Source: Acidobacteriota bacterium
GTDB taxonomy: Bacteria; Acidobacteriota; Vicinamibacteria; Vicinamibacterales; UBA2999
Assembly (NCBI GenBank): GCA_016789705.1
Contig: JAEUQR010000024.1
Location: 1 to 32,595, forward strand
Direction: 5' to 3'
DNA length: 32,595 nt
The translations under genes and the position numbers were made by a program. Positions 14,133-22,284 of this stretch are shown one piece after another (within the stretch, counting starts at the first letter, position 1; each line of letters opens with the position of its first letter). The notes under the pieces are model-generated. The model worked only from the letters and a program-made list of their open reading frames with translations, made no database searches and had not been told where the DNA came from.

Positions 14133-15512
14133 GTGCTGCGATTCCTCGCCGTCAGCGGACAGATCGCCTGGAAGGCCCTCGGCCGCAACCGTCTGCGCTC
14201 GGGCCTGACGACGCTCGGCGTCGTCATCGGCGTGGCCGCCGTCATCGCCATGGTGGCGCTGGGTAACGGCGCGCGCGCCTCGGTCGAGCGCACGCTCAAG
14301 ACCGCCGGCACGAGCATCGTGCAGGTGAGCGCCGGCAACTTCACCAAGGGCGGCGAGAGCATGAACATCGCCTCGGGCCTCGGTGCGGCCACGACCCTGA
14401 CGCGCGACGACGCTGCCGCCATCCGCGGGCTCGCGAACGTCGTGAGCGTCTCGGCTGGTCTGCGCTCGCGCACCTTCATCGTGGCCTCGCCCGAGTCCCG
14501 TGTCTTTACCCTGGTGCACGGCACCGAAGAGTCGCTCGGCGACATCCACGGCTGGACGTGGCTCGACGGCGAAGGTTTTACGGCGGAGGACGTGGCCGCC
14601 TCGGCCGCCAAGGTCGTGCTTGGCCGCGTGGCGAGTGCGCGTCTCTTCGGCGACGGCGTCGACCCCACGGGGAAGACGGTGAAGATCCACGACCGCGACT
14701 TCGAGGTCGTGGGGCTCATGCGCGCGGTGGACGCGGATCAGGACGAAGCGGCGTTCGTGCCGGTGACGACGCTCGGCACGCTCACGGACCGCACGACCTG
14801 GCTGCAGACGATCACCATCGGCGTGACGGAAGCCGGTGTCGCCACGGCCGTGGCCGACGCGGTCACCGCACTGCTGCGCGAGCGGCACGCCAGCCACATC
14901 AAGGAACAGGTGGCGCGTGTGGCCGGCGGACTCGGCGGCCTGCAGGCGCCCGGCAGCGGCGGCCGCATGGGGCCGGCCGACGACTTCGTGGTGAAGACGC
15001 TGGCTGGCGCGCAGGTGACCAAGGGGCTCTATACCGAGGTCGCGGCGTTCGCGCTCGCCAACATGCCGAAGCTCGACTCGGCCACGATGGAAGAGATGTC
15101 GGGCACGCTCAACCGCGCCGGCACCACCATGACGGCGCTGCTGGCGAGCATTGCCGGCATCTCGCTCGTCGTCGGCGGCATCGGCATCATGAACATCATG
15201 CTGGTGTCGGTCACCGAGCGCACGAAAGAGATCGGCCTGCGCCTCGCGATGGGCGCCCGCCGCAAGGACGTGCTGGTACAGTTCCTCGTCGAAGCCGTGG
15301 TTCTAAGTCTCATCGGCGGCATCGTCGGCATCGCGGCCGGCATCGGCGCCGCCCGCGGCCTCACGGCGCTCATGTCGTGGCCGGCGTACGTGTCGCCGCA
15401 GTCGATCGCGCTGGCGTTTGCCATCTCGGCGGTCATCGGCGTGGCGTTCGGCTACTACCCGGCCAGGCGCGCCTCGAAGCTCGATCCCATCGTCGCGCTC
15501 CGGCGCGACTGA
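14133..15512 (+). CDS. MacB/FtsX-type ABC permease, second of a pair
   Basis: A 459-residue permease, paralogous to the preceding one, starting at GTG eleven bases after its stop. It has an N-terminal membrane segment (LTTLGVVIGVAAVIAMVALG), a periplasmic domain of about 275 residues, and three C-terminal helices with GGIGIMNIMLVSVTERTKEIGLRLAMGAR and YPARRASKLDPIVALRRD. Both permeases share the GLGAATTL stretch early in the periplasmic domain, supporting duplication. The acidic/His-rich insert of the first permease is absent here, so the pair probably forms an asymmetric heterodimer, as in LolC/LolE. The cargo is unknown; gene order suggests a link to the M20-like lipoproteins. Confidence 0.9.
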   Translation: MLRFLAVSGQIAWKALGRNRLRSGLTTLGVVIGVAAVIAMVALGNGARASVERTLKTAGTSIVQVSAGNFTKGGESMNIASGLGAATTLTRDDAAAIRGLANVVSVSAGLRSRTFIVASPESRVFTLVHGTEESLGDIHGWTWLDGEGFTAEDVAASAAKVVLGRVASARLFGDGVDPTGKTVKIHDRDFEVVGLMRAVDADQDEAAFVPVTTLGTLTDRTTWLQTITIGVTEAGVATAVADAVTALLRERHASHIKEQVARVAGGLGGLQAPGSGGRMGPADDFVVKTLAGAQVTKGLYTEVAAFALANMPKLDSATMEEMSGTLNRAGTTMTALLASIAGISLVVGGIGIMNIMLVSVTERTKEIGLRLAMGARRKDVLVQFLVEAVVLSLIGGIVGIAAGIGAARGLTALMSWPAYVSPQSIALAFAISAVIGVAFGYYPARRASKLDPIVALRRD

Positions 15513-15555
15513 GGTCGGCGTGCCCCATTGCGCACGACTCGGTGTCAAATCGTTC

Positions 15556-16834
15556 ATGACACCACGCCTCGCGGCCGCAGTTGTCGTGTGGGCTGTTCTC
15601 CTGACCGATGCACGCCCGGCCAGCGCGCTGAGTTGTGTCGATGTCCCGCTGGCGAAGGTTGCGGCGGAGGCCGGCGCTGTCTTCGAGGCCACGGTCGTAT
15701 CCGTGCGGCTGCACCCGGCGGTGCGCACGCCGGACGGACTCGTGTCGGTGTCGTCCAGTGGCCGTCCTGTCACCGTCACCGTCGGCGATGTGCGTGCCAT
15801 TCGTGGTGCCGCACCAACCACACTCGAGTCGGTCGAGCGTGTGCTCGAAACGGGCCGTCGCTACCTCGTCATCGCGCTCGCGAGTCGCACGCAGCCCGGG
15901 GTGTGGCACGTCGGGGCCTGCGCGGGTTACGTGCGCCCCGCAGCGCGGGCTAACGGCGTTTCGGCAATGGCTCGATTCGCTGTCCAGCCCGCCATCGGGC
16001 GGGCGTGTGCTCGGCGCTGTCGTGCAACGAAGCGAGGGAGACGATGTCTCGACGTGGCCATCGGTCGCTGGCGCTCGCGTGACGGCTCTGGGGCCCATCG
16101 TCGCCACAACGACCTCAGGTCCTGAGGGCGAGTACGTGCTGACCGGTCTTCCGGACGGTGAATATGACATCAGCGTCGACCTGCCCGAGGGGCGTCACGG
16201 CCTGGTCGCGCCCGCGCCGTTCAAGGCGCGACTGTCGGGGGCGCATGCGATTACGGCGTGGGACGTGCGCGTCGAGGTCGCAGGCCGGGTGTCCGGCGTA
16301 GTCGTCGACGAGATGCGCCAACCCGTCTCAGGGGCCTCGGTGTACCTGAACATGGTGCAGGATGGCCGCGTGATCGATGACGGCCCGTACTGGCGGGGGA
16401 CGTCGACGACCGAAGGCCGATACGCGTTCGAGGGTGTGCCGCCCGGGCTGTACGTCGCCACGATTGGCCGGCCGTACTCGCCGGCCCACGCCCGTGCGCA
16501 CCTCGGCGGCGACAGTGTCATCCTCGGGTTCGCCGACGCCGTGGAGCTCCAGCCGATGGTGGCCACTGTGGGCGCGACGATTCTGGTCGACGGCACCGTC
16601 AGGGGACAGGACGGCCGGCTTCTCGAGACGGAGTTCCACGTCGCTGTCGTCGGGCCGTTTGGCCTGTATCCACGCTCAGGATCGTGGGAGGTGACGAACA
16701 AGGACGGGCGTTTCCGTCTGCGGCTGCTTCGCGGCGTGCGCTACCGGTTCACGAGCGTGGACAAAGACGGCCGCGAGCGTCTCGTGTTCGACGCCGTCGC
16801 TGATGGCACGCCAGTGCATCTCGTCGAGCCATGA
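15556..16834 (+). pseudogene. secreted NTR-like plus carboxypeptidase-regulatory-like protein, frameshifted
   Basis: Two plus-strand reading frames make one plausible protein of about 425 residues. Frame one starts at ATG 15556 with a signal peptide (MTPRLAAAVVV...ASA), then C-V-D-V, FEATVVSV, a beta-rich stretch, GRRYLVIA and GACAGYVRP. This layout resembles netrin/TIMP-like (NTR) domains. The sensible continuation, QRGLTAFRQWLDSL, is in the next frame. Removing one C from the CCCC run at 15936-15939 joins them. The second part has two carboxypeptidase-regulatory-like beta-sandwich modules (GEYVLTGLPDGEYDISV; GRYAFEGVPPGLYVATI). Unshifted, translation stops at 16125. It may be a real lesion or an assembly error. 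The stop overlaps the next start. Confidence 0.65.
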
Positions 16835-17298
16835 CGCCTGCATCTATCGCAGTGACGGGCACATGTTGCCCTGTTCTGCACGCCAGCCGGGCCGCGATCC
16901 TTTCGATCGCGGCAGTCGCTGTCTTGCCGGGGCTAGCCGAGGCCTGCTTCTGCCCGAGCACGTGTGTGCCGCGGGCGGCGGTCGCAGTCTTCGAGGCGAC
17001 GATCACGGCGATCGGGCCGTCGCCGGACTCGGCACTCGGAATCCAGAAGGTGCTGTCGCTTGCGGACGTCGTGGTCATCGCTGGAGAGGCGCCGCTGGCC
17101 CTCGTGTCTGGCGCGTCCACGTGTGGCTACCCGTTCCGGGTCGGTCTTCGCTACCGCATCGAGGCGGCCGAGGCTGGCACCCGTATCGTCTGGGCCTCGC
17201 AGTGTGGTTCGACGCGTCCGCTGTGGACGTGGAGCCTGCGCGCGCTGCCCACGATGTTCGACTGGTGGTGGCGGTCGGGCCGCGCCTGCCGGAGCTGA
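16831..17298 (+). CDS. secreted Cys-rich protein, possible NTR-like domain
   Basis: A 155-residue protein whose ATG overlaps the previous stop (ATGA). A signal-like hydrophobic stretch (near 18-36) ends at AEAC, followed by CFCPSTC, then AVFEATITAIG, a beta-rich middle, CGYPFRVGLRYRIEA and a Trp-rich end (LWTWSLRALPTMFDWWW). The CxC start, FEATI strand, mid-domain Cys and later Cys recall the netrin/TIMP-like fold. The upstream gene begins the same way, so the two look like related exported proteins. Function is unknown; the fold assignment is an inference from the Cys pattern. Confidence 0.6.
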   Translation: MTPASIAVTGTCCPVLHASRAAILSIAAVAVLPGLAEACFCPSTCVPRAAVAVFEATITAIGPSPDSALGIQKVLSLADVVVIAGEAPLALVSGASTCGYPFRVGLRYRIEAAEAGTRIVWASQCGSTRPLWTWSLRALPTMFDWWWRSGRACRS

Positions 17299-17302
17299 GC
17301 AG

Positions 17303-17839
17303 GTGCCGCTCCATCTCACGACCGCGCGCCTCACGCTGCGTCCGTTCACGAACGCGGACCTCGACGCCGTGCACGCGCTGTGGACCGACGCCGACATGCG
17401 GCGTTACCTCTGCGACAACCGGATCGTCGCGATGGACGAGTCGCGCGCGTGGCTCGATGCCAGCACGATCGGGTTCGCCGAGCGTCGCTTCGGCCTGTGG
17501 GGCGTGCATGCGCGCACGGACGGCGCCCGCATCGGCTTCTGTGGGTGCCGCGAGTGGCCCACCGGCGAGCCCGAGCTGATGTACGGCCTGCTCAGGACGT
17601 GGTGGGGGCGGGGGCTCGCGACGGAGGCCGCGACGGCGGTGCTCGACCACGTGTTCGAGACGCTCGGCCATCCGGTCGTGATGGCGGCCACCGATCCGCC
17701 GAACGTCGCCTCGGTGCGGGTCATGGAGCGTCTGGGCATGGCGTTCCACGAACGGTGCGAGATGCACGGGCTCGACACGCTCGTCTATCGCCTGTCGCGC
17801 GAACGTTGGCGTCGTCTGCGCGCGACGGGGCGCCGCTGA
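17303..17839 (+). CDS. GNAT acetyltransferase, RimJ/RimL type
   Basis: A 178-residue N-acetyltransferase starting at GTG, with GGAG eight bases upstream inside the end of the preceding gene. It opens with the typical LTTARLTLRPFTNADLDAV. The acetyl-CoA loop region is visible in GLLRTWWGRGLATEAATAVLDHVF (RGLATEA), followed by the characteristic ATDPPNVASVRVMERLGM and a final strand. These features place it with RimJ/RimL-like enzymes, which acetylate protein N-termini or small amines. The actual substrate cannot be read from sequence. The next GNAT gene begins six bases after its stop but is from a different subgroup. Confidence 0.85.
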   Translation: MPLHLTTARLTLRPFTNADLDAVHALWTDADMRRYLCDNRIVAMDESRAWLDASTIGFAERRFGLWGVHARTDGARIGFCGCREWPTGEPELMYGLLRTWWGRGLATEAATAVLDHVFETLGHPVVMAATDPPNVASVRVMERLGMAFHERCEMHGLDTLVYRLSRERWRRLRATGRR

Positions 17840-17845
17840 GGCATC

Positions 17846-18367
17846 ATGGAGCGCGTGGACAGCCCGCATTCGACGCCCGGCCCGCTCGTGATCCGACACG
17901 CCTCCCCGGGGGACGCCGATGCGATCTGGGACATCCTCCGCGTCGTACTCGCCGCGGGCGACACTTACGCGTGGCCCACGGCGCCGACGCGCGAGCAGGG
18001 ACTCGCGCTGATGCATCCGCCCGGCGGCCACACCTTCGTGGCCGAGCGCGCCGGCCGCGTCATCGGTACGTACTACGTCAAGGCCAACGCCATGGGTCCG
18101 GGCGATCACGTGGCCAACTGCGGCTACATGGTGGCGCCCGAGGGGCGCGGCCAGGGCGTGGGCGAGGCGCTGTGCCGCCATTCGCTCGATGCGGCGCGCG
18201 GGCTCGGGTTTCGCGCCATGCAGTTCAACGCGGTTGTCAGCACCAACCTCGGTGCCATCCGCGCCTGGCAGCGCTGTGGCTTCGCGATCGTGGGCACCGT
18301 GCCTGGCGCGTTCCGGCATCCCGCGCACGGTGAGGTCGACATTCACATCATGCACCGCCTGCTGTGA
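17846..18367 (+). CDS. GNAT-family N-acetyltransferase
   Basis: A 173-residue GNAT enzyme. After a short variable N-terminus it has VIRHASPGDADAIWDIL and a central strand FVAERAGRVIGTYYVKAN. The acetyl-CoA motif A follows in CGYMVAPEGRGQGVGEALCRHSLDAARGLGF (R/Q-GxGxG/A type), then NAVVSTNLGAIRAWQRCGFAIVGTVPGAF, as in phosphinothricin-acetyltransferase-like and YhhY-like proteins. The substrate is unknown. It is probably cotranscribed with the GNAT gene just upstream and perhaps with the ABC exporter genes 28 bases downstream. Confidence 0.88.
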   Translation: MERVDSPHSTPGPLVIRHASPGDADAIWDILRVVLAAGDTYAWPTAPTREQGLALMHPPGGHTFVAERAGRVIGTYYVKANAMGPGDHVANCGYMVAPEGRGQGVGEALCRHSLDAARGLGFRAMQFNAVVSTNLGAIRAWQRCGFAIVGTVPGAFRHPAHGEVDIHIMHRLL

Positions 18368-18394
18368 GCAGCGCCGCCGAACCGCGAGCGACCG

Positions 18395-19333
18395 GTGGAC
18401 GTCCAACCCATCGTGCCCGCTGAGCCCGTCGTGGTCGTTCGCCACCTGCGCAAGTCGTACGGCCGCACCGTGGCCGTGGACGGCGTGAGCTTCGACGTGG
18501 CCCGCGGCGAGATCTTCGGGCTCATCGGCCCGAACGGCGCCGGCAAGACCACGACGATGGAGTGTGTCGAGGGCCTGCGCGCGCCCGACAGCGGCACGAT
18601 TGCGGTGCTCGGGCTCGATCCGGTGCGCGACGTGCGGGCGCTCCAGGAGCGGATCGGCGTGCAGCTCCAGGAGGCGCAGCTCCAGAAACGTATCACCGTG
18701 CGCGAGGCAGTAGACCTGTGGGCCGCGCTCTATCGCGCGCCGGTGGACGGCGGACGACTGCTCGATCAGCTCGGCCTGCGCGAGAGACAGCACGCCAGGT
18801 TCATGACCCTGTCGGGCGGCCAGAAGCAGCGCCTGCTCATCGCGCTCGCGCTCGTGAACGACCCCGAGGTCGTCTTCCTCGACGAGCTCACGACCGGCCT
18901 CGACCCGCAGGCGCGGCGCGCCATCTGGGACCTGGTGCGTGGCATCCGCGCCCGAGGCAAGACCGTATTCCTGACGACGCACCTGATGGAGGAGGCCGAG
19001 CGGCTGTGCGACCGCGTCGCCATCATCGACCGCGGCCGCCTCGTCGATCTGGGCGCGCCGGCCGAGCTCGTGCGGCGCCACTGTCCCACGGCCACCGTCG
19101 TCGTCGTGACCGCGGCGCCCGAGGCGGCCGCCGCGTTCGCCGCCATTCCCGGCGTGACGTCCGTCGTGCAGGACGGGACGACACACACGATCCGCGGCGC
19201 CGCCGGCGGCCTCGTCACCGAGGTGATCCGGTGCCTCGCGGGCCATCGAATCGACGTGCGCGACGTGCGCACCGACCTGCCGACCCTCGAGGATGTGTTC
19301 CTCGAAACCACTGGCCGCGCGATGCGCGATTGA
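18395..19333 (+). CDS. ABC exporter ATPase, CcmA/DrrA type
   Basis: A 312-residue ATPase starting at GTG. Motifs: Walker A GPNGAGKTT (45-53), Q-loop near 90-95 (IGVQLQEAQLQ), signature LSGGQKQR (139-146), Walker B VVFLDE (D163-E164) and H-loop TTH. The residue after the Walker B DE is Leu where Pro is usual (DELTTGLDP), a common variant in multidrug/antibiotic exporters. A C-terminal extension of about 90 residues (ending LEDVFLETTGRAM) is typical of DrrA/NatA-type subunits. It pairs with the ABC-2 permease beginning seven bases later. The substrate could be a lipid, drug or polymer. Confidence 0.92.
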   Translation: MDVQPIVPAEPVVVVRHLRKSYGRTVAVDGVSFDVARGEIFGLIGPNGAGKTTTMECVEGLRAPDSGTIAVLGLDPVRDVRALQERIGVQLQEAQLQKRITVREAVDLWAALYRAPVDGGRLLDQLGLRERQHARFMTLSGGQKQRLLIALALVNDPEVVFLDELTTGLDPQARRAIWDLVRGIRARGKTVFLTTHLMEEAERLCDRVAIIDRGRLVDLGAPAELVRRHCPTATVVVVTAAPEAAAAFAAIPGVTSVVQDGTTHTIRGAAGGLVTEVIRCLAGHRIDVRDVRTDLPTLEDVFLETTGRAMRD

Positions 19334-19340
19334 GGCGGGA

Positions 19341-20087
19341 ATGCTGCGCGGACTCTGGCGGCTGACGTGGCTCGAGCTCAGGATCTTCCTGCGCGAACCG
19401 CTGGGCGTCTTCGGCACGGTGCTGGCGCCGGTGCTCGTCTTTCTCGCGCTCGGCCGCCTGCTCGGCGGGCGGGTGCGGGCGACCGATCCGGATGCCGCCG
19501 ACGTGGCCCGCGACCTGCCGGTCGTGGTGGCGATGCTCGTGGCGGTGGGTGCCATTCTGTCGCTCGTCGCCATCATGGCGATCTACCGCGAGGGCGGCAT
19601 CCTGAAGCGCCTGCGCGCCACCCCGCTCAGGCCTGCCACCATCCTCACCGCGCACGTGCTTGTGAAGATGCTGCTCTCCACGACCACGCTGACGCTCATG
19701 GCCGTGGCCGGCCGCCGCTTCGTGCCGGCCGGGGCCGAGGCGCCGTGGCTGTCGTTCGGCGTCGCCGTGGTCTTCACCGTCGCGTGCGTGCTCTCGATCG
19801 GCTTCGTGATTGCGAGCGTGGTGCCGACGGCACGATTCGCCCAGCCGCTCGGCGCGCTCGTGCTCTACCCGATGCTCGGGCTCTCAGGCCTGTTCGTGCC
19901 GCTCGACGTGCTGCCGCCAGGGCTCCAGTTCGTCGCCCGCGCGCTGCCGTTCACGCCGGCGGTGTCGTTGCTGCGCGGCATCTGGCACGGGGAGGGGTGG
20001 GCCAGTCATACCGGAGACATGGCTGTGCTGGCCCTCGTCTTCGCGTTGTGCGTCGCGCTCGCCTCGCGTGTCTTCCGCTGGGAATGA
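19341..20087 (+). CDS. ABC-2 type transporter permease
   Basis: A 248-residue inner-membrane permease with about six helices. An amphipathic N-terminus (LRGLWRLTWLELRIFLREP) leads to the first helix. The cytoplasmic loop IYREGGILKRLRATPLRPATIL is the family's coupling region, and GLSGLFVPLDVLPPGLQFVARALPFTPAVSLLRGIWHG before the last helix is a textbook ABC-2 C-terminal signature. The ATG at 19341 is preferred over an earlier in-frame start because GAGGCGGGA precedes it and the upstream residues overlap the ATPase gene. It forms an exporter with that ATPase. It converges with the beta-barrel gene. Confidence 0.9.
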   Translation: MLRGLWRLTWLELRIFLREPLGVFGTVLAPVLVFLALGRLLGGRVRATDPDAADVARDLPVVVAMLVAVGAILSLVAIMAIYREGGILKRLRATPLRPATILTAHVLVKMLLSTTTLTLMAVAGRRFVPAGAEAPWLSFGVAVVFTVACVLSIGFVIASVVPTARFAQPLGALVLYPMLGLSGLFVPLDVLPPGLQFVARALPFTPAVSLLRGIWHGEGWASHTGDMAVLALVFALCVALASRVFRWE

Positions 20088-20096
20088 CGGCGTCGG

Positions 20097-20897
20097 TCAG
20101 CGGCGGAGGCGGTAGCCGACGCCCACGCCGAACCGCCAGTCGGGGGCCACGTCGTTCAAGCCGCGGCCGACCCACGCATCGAGCTGGAGGTTCGAGCCGA
20201 AGGTCCGCAGCACGCCGGCGTTGGCGAGCCACGTGGCGGCGTCGGTCTCGACGTTCTGGTGCCGCACGACCCCTTCCCAGAACGCACTCCACGCGCCCCG
20301 GAGCGGTGTCCCCAGCACGAGGCTGCCGTCGAGCGCGCGCACGCGTTCGCTGTCGGCGCTCGGCGCCGACCAGTTGACCGTGCCGCCGAGCGACGCGGCG
20401 CCCAGTGGACGATTCCACACGAAGCGCGCGAACGGATCGGCATTGCCGGTCGAGGCCGAGCCTCCGGTGGGCAGTGTGGCACCCGCAATCACCGCCAGAT
20501 CCACGCCCAGTCCTTCGGCGCGGGCGAACTGATACTCCGCGGCCAGCGCCAGGTCGGAGGCCGACGACTCGGGCTCGCGGCCTGGCCGTCCGGATGAGGC
20601 ACGGATCCAGCCTTCCATCTCGAGGCGGAACTCGACCCGCGAGCTCATGCCCAGCCGCACGAGGGTGTTCGGCGCCGAGGTGCGCGTGGCGGTGCCCGCG
20701 TCCGTGCCGTCGCGTGCGGTGGCGACGCCGGCCTCGATCTGCACCATCCGGGCGCCGACGACCTTCGGCGAATTCGTGAAACTGGGACGGTCTGTGACGA
20801 TGACCGGCGTGGCGGGTTGGGCCGTGGCGGAGGCCGCCAACGCGAGGAGCGCGGCGGCGACGAGACACGAGCAGGTATCCGGCGTGGGTCGCATCAT
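20097..20897 (-). CDS. outer-membrane beta-barrel, MetA-pathway phenol-degradation-like
   Basis: A 266-residue protein with a signal peptide (residues 1 to about 27, ending ATAQ). The mature start, PVIVTDRPSFTNSPKVVGARMVQIEAGV, matches the opening of the transporter family annotated as MetA-pathway of phenol degradation. The rest alternates aromatic/small strands and ends in a basic-aromatic VGVGYRLRR, consistent with a 12- to 14-strand barrel. Such proteins are presumed outer-membrane channels, but their cargo is rarely known and the family name does not imply phenol use. Its ATG overlaps the stop of the His-rich lipoprotein gene, so it is the last gene of a four-gene operon. Confidence 0.82.
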   Translation of the reverse strand: MMRPTPDTCSCLVAAALLALAASATAQPATPVIVTDRPSFTNSPKVVGARMVQIEAGVATARDGTDAGTATRTSAPNTLVRLGMSSRVEFRLEMEGWIRASSGRPGREPESSASDLALAAEYQFARAEGLGVDLAVIAGATLPTGGSASTGNADPFARFVWNRPLGAASLGGTVNWSAPSADSERVRALDGSLVLGTPLRGAWSAFWEGVVRHQNVETDAATWLANAGVLRTFGSNLQLDAWVGRGLNDVAPDWRFGVGVGYRLRR

Positions 20898-21400
20898 GGC
20901 GTCGGCGTCTGAATCAGGAACGGGATCTCGACCTCGTGCGGCTCACCCTGCATGGCGTAGGTGATCTTCACGTAGGCGTCGTTGCCGGGAACCGGTCGTC
21001 CGCGGGCGATCCACGACTCGCCGCTGTCGTCGATGGCAAGCTTCAGCACCTCCTCGGGTTCGCCGGGCCGTGTGATGACCATCGTGACGTCGGTGGCCAC
21101 CGAGGCCGGCAGCTCCGCCCGCACCGGATCGGTGAACCAGATGCGATGGGCGCCGTCGCGCGCGAACACCACTTCGTAGTGGATGTCGCCGTTCATGAGC
21201 ACCATGCCGCCCTTGTGCGGGCTGTGGTCGCCGTGCGCGCCCACCATGCCCTGGTGCTGCGGATCGACGGGCGTGGCCGCCGGCGCCGGCGCGGTGGCCA
21301 CGGGGGCGGCCGGTTCGTTCGCGCAGCCGGCAGCGATGACCGTGGCAACGGTCGCCAGACAATACCGCAGACGGGCGAGTGAGACGGACAGGACGCGCAC
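20894..21400 (-). CDS. His-rich exported lipoprotein, putative metal binder
   Basis: A 168-residue protein starting at GTG. The signal ends in IAAGC with C26 as the likely lipidated Cys, followed by an Ala/Pro/Thr linker. A His cluster (H49, H56, H59, H62, H74; HQGMVGAHGDHSPHKGG) leads into HYEVVFARDGAHRIWFTDPVRAELP, and the remainder is a beta-rich domain. The cluster suggests metal binding in the periplasm, although no family with known chemistry is recognised. It begins two bases after the MBL-fold gene and overlaps the barrel gene by four bases. Confidence 0.75.
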   Translation of the reverse strand: MRVLSVSLARLRYCLATVATVIAAGCANEPAAPVATAPAPAATPVDPQHQGMVGAHGDHSPHKGGMVLMNGDIHYEVVFARDGAHRIWFTDPVRAELPASVATDVTMVITRPGEPEEVLKLAIDDSGESWIARGRPVPGNDAYVKITYAMQGEPHEVEIPFLIQTPTP

Positions 21401-21402
21401 GG

Positions 21403-22284
21403 CTAGGGCAGTTGCTTGTAGATCGTGGCGACGTTGTCCTTCGCCCGCGTCATCACGTAGGTCGAAAACTTCGCTGGCAAGGCGAGGCCGGCGGCGGCGT
21501 CCTCGGCTGTCTTGCCGGCCTTCTTCGCCGTCTGCACTGCCGTGAGCACGGCGCGGTTGAACTCGCCGTAGTCCACGAAGTCCTGCCAGGTCATGACGGC
21601 GCTGTGGCCGGGAATCACCGTGTCCACGTTGCGGATGCCGCGGGCGGCCTTCTCGAGCGTGTCAGGGTACGTCACGCCGGACCCGCCGTTGTTCACGTCG
21701 AGCAGCGGCAGGCCCTTCGAGGCGAAGGCGTCGCCGGCGTGCATCACGCGCAGGTTGCGGAACACGACGAAGCTGTCGCCGTTCGTGTGCGCGGCGCCGA
21801 AGTAGTGAAGGTCGATGGCATCGGCGCCATCGAGCACCGTCATCGTGGTGGTGTAGGTCTTGTCCGGGAAGGCGTGTTTCTTCGTGCCGTCGGCGAAGGC
21901 CGGCATCTTCGCCATGCTGGTGGCCACGTTGGCATGGGCGACGATCTCGACGGCGGCGGGGAAGAACTCGTTGCTGCCCACGTGGTCGCCGTGGGTGTGG
22001 GTGTTGATGATGTGGGTGACGGGTTTGTCGGTCACCGTCTTCACCTTGTCGAGGATCGCCTGGCCCCAGTTGGCCAGCTTCGTATCCACGAGGACGACGC
22101 CCTTCGCCGTGACGAACACGGCCGTGTTGCCGCCGCCGCCCGTGACCATGTAGAGGTTGTCCTTCACCTTCTCGATGCCGGCCACGTTCGGTCCGGCGGC
22201 CGGCTGTTGGGCGACGAGCGCGCGACCGGCGAGTGCCACGAGGGCCACGGCAGTGACAGACGACAACACACGGGTGCGCTTCAT
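21403..22284 (-). CDS. exported MBL-fold metallo-hydrolase
   Basis: A 293-residue metallo-beta-lactamase-fold hydrolase with a signal peptide (about residues 1-26, ALVAQ). Zinc ligands are complete: H96, H98, D100 and H101 in INTHTHGDHVGS, H166 in GAAHTNGD, D185 in MHAGDAF and H227 in IPGHS. These are the usual ligands of MBL-fold hydrolases outside the B2 group. Periplasmic location is inferred from the signal. GGAGGG seven bases before the ATG supports the start. The ATG overlaps the stop of the HupE-like gene, and a His-rich lipoprotein gene follows two bases later. The substrate is unknown; beta-lactamase activity should not be assumed. Confidence 0.9.
   Translation of the reverse strand: MKRTRVLSSVTAVALVALAGRALVAQQPAAGPNVAGIEKVKDNLYMVTGGGGNTAVFVTAKGVVLVDTKLANWGQAILDKVKTVTDKPVTHIINTHTHGDHVGSNEFFPAAVEIVAHANVATSMAKMPAFADGTKKHAFPDKTYTTTMTVLDGADAIDLHYFGAAHTNGDSFVVFRNLRVMHAGDAFASKGLPLLDVNNGGSGVTYPDTLEKAARGIRNVDTVIPGHSAVMTWQDFVDYGEFNRAVLTAVQTAKKAGKTAEDAAAGLALPAKFSTYVMTRAKDNVATIYKQLP

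Noticed and set aside
17075..19576. 833-codon open frame on the minus strand
   Set aside because: It runs antisense to two GNAT genes and an ABC ATPase with clear motifs, and its translation is His/Arg-rich without any recognisable domain. High GC content suppresses stops in shadow frames.
20088..20096. Terminator between the ABC-2 permease and the barrel gene
   Set aside because: Only nine bases separate the convergent stops, and no convincing stem-loop was seen there.
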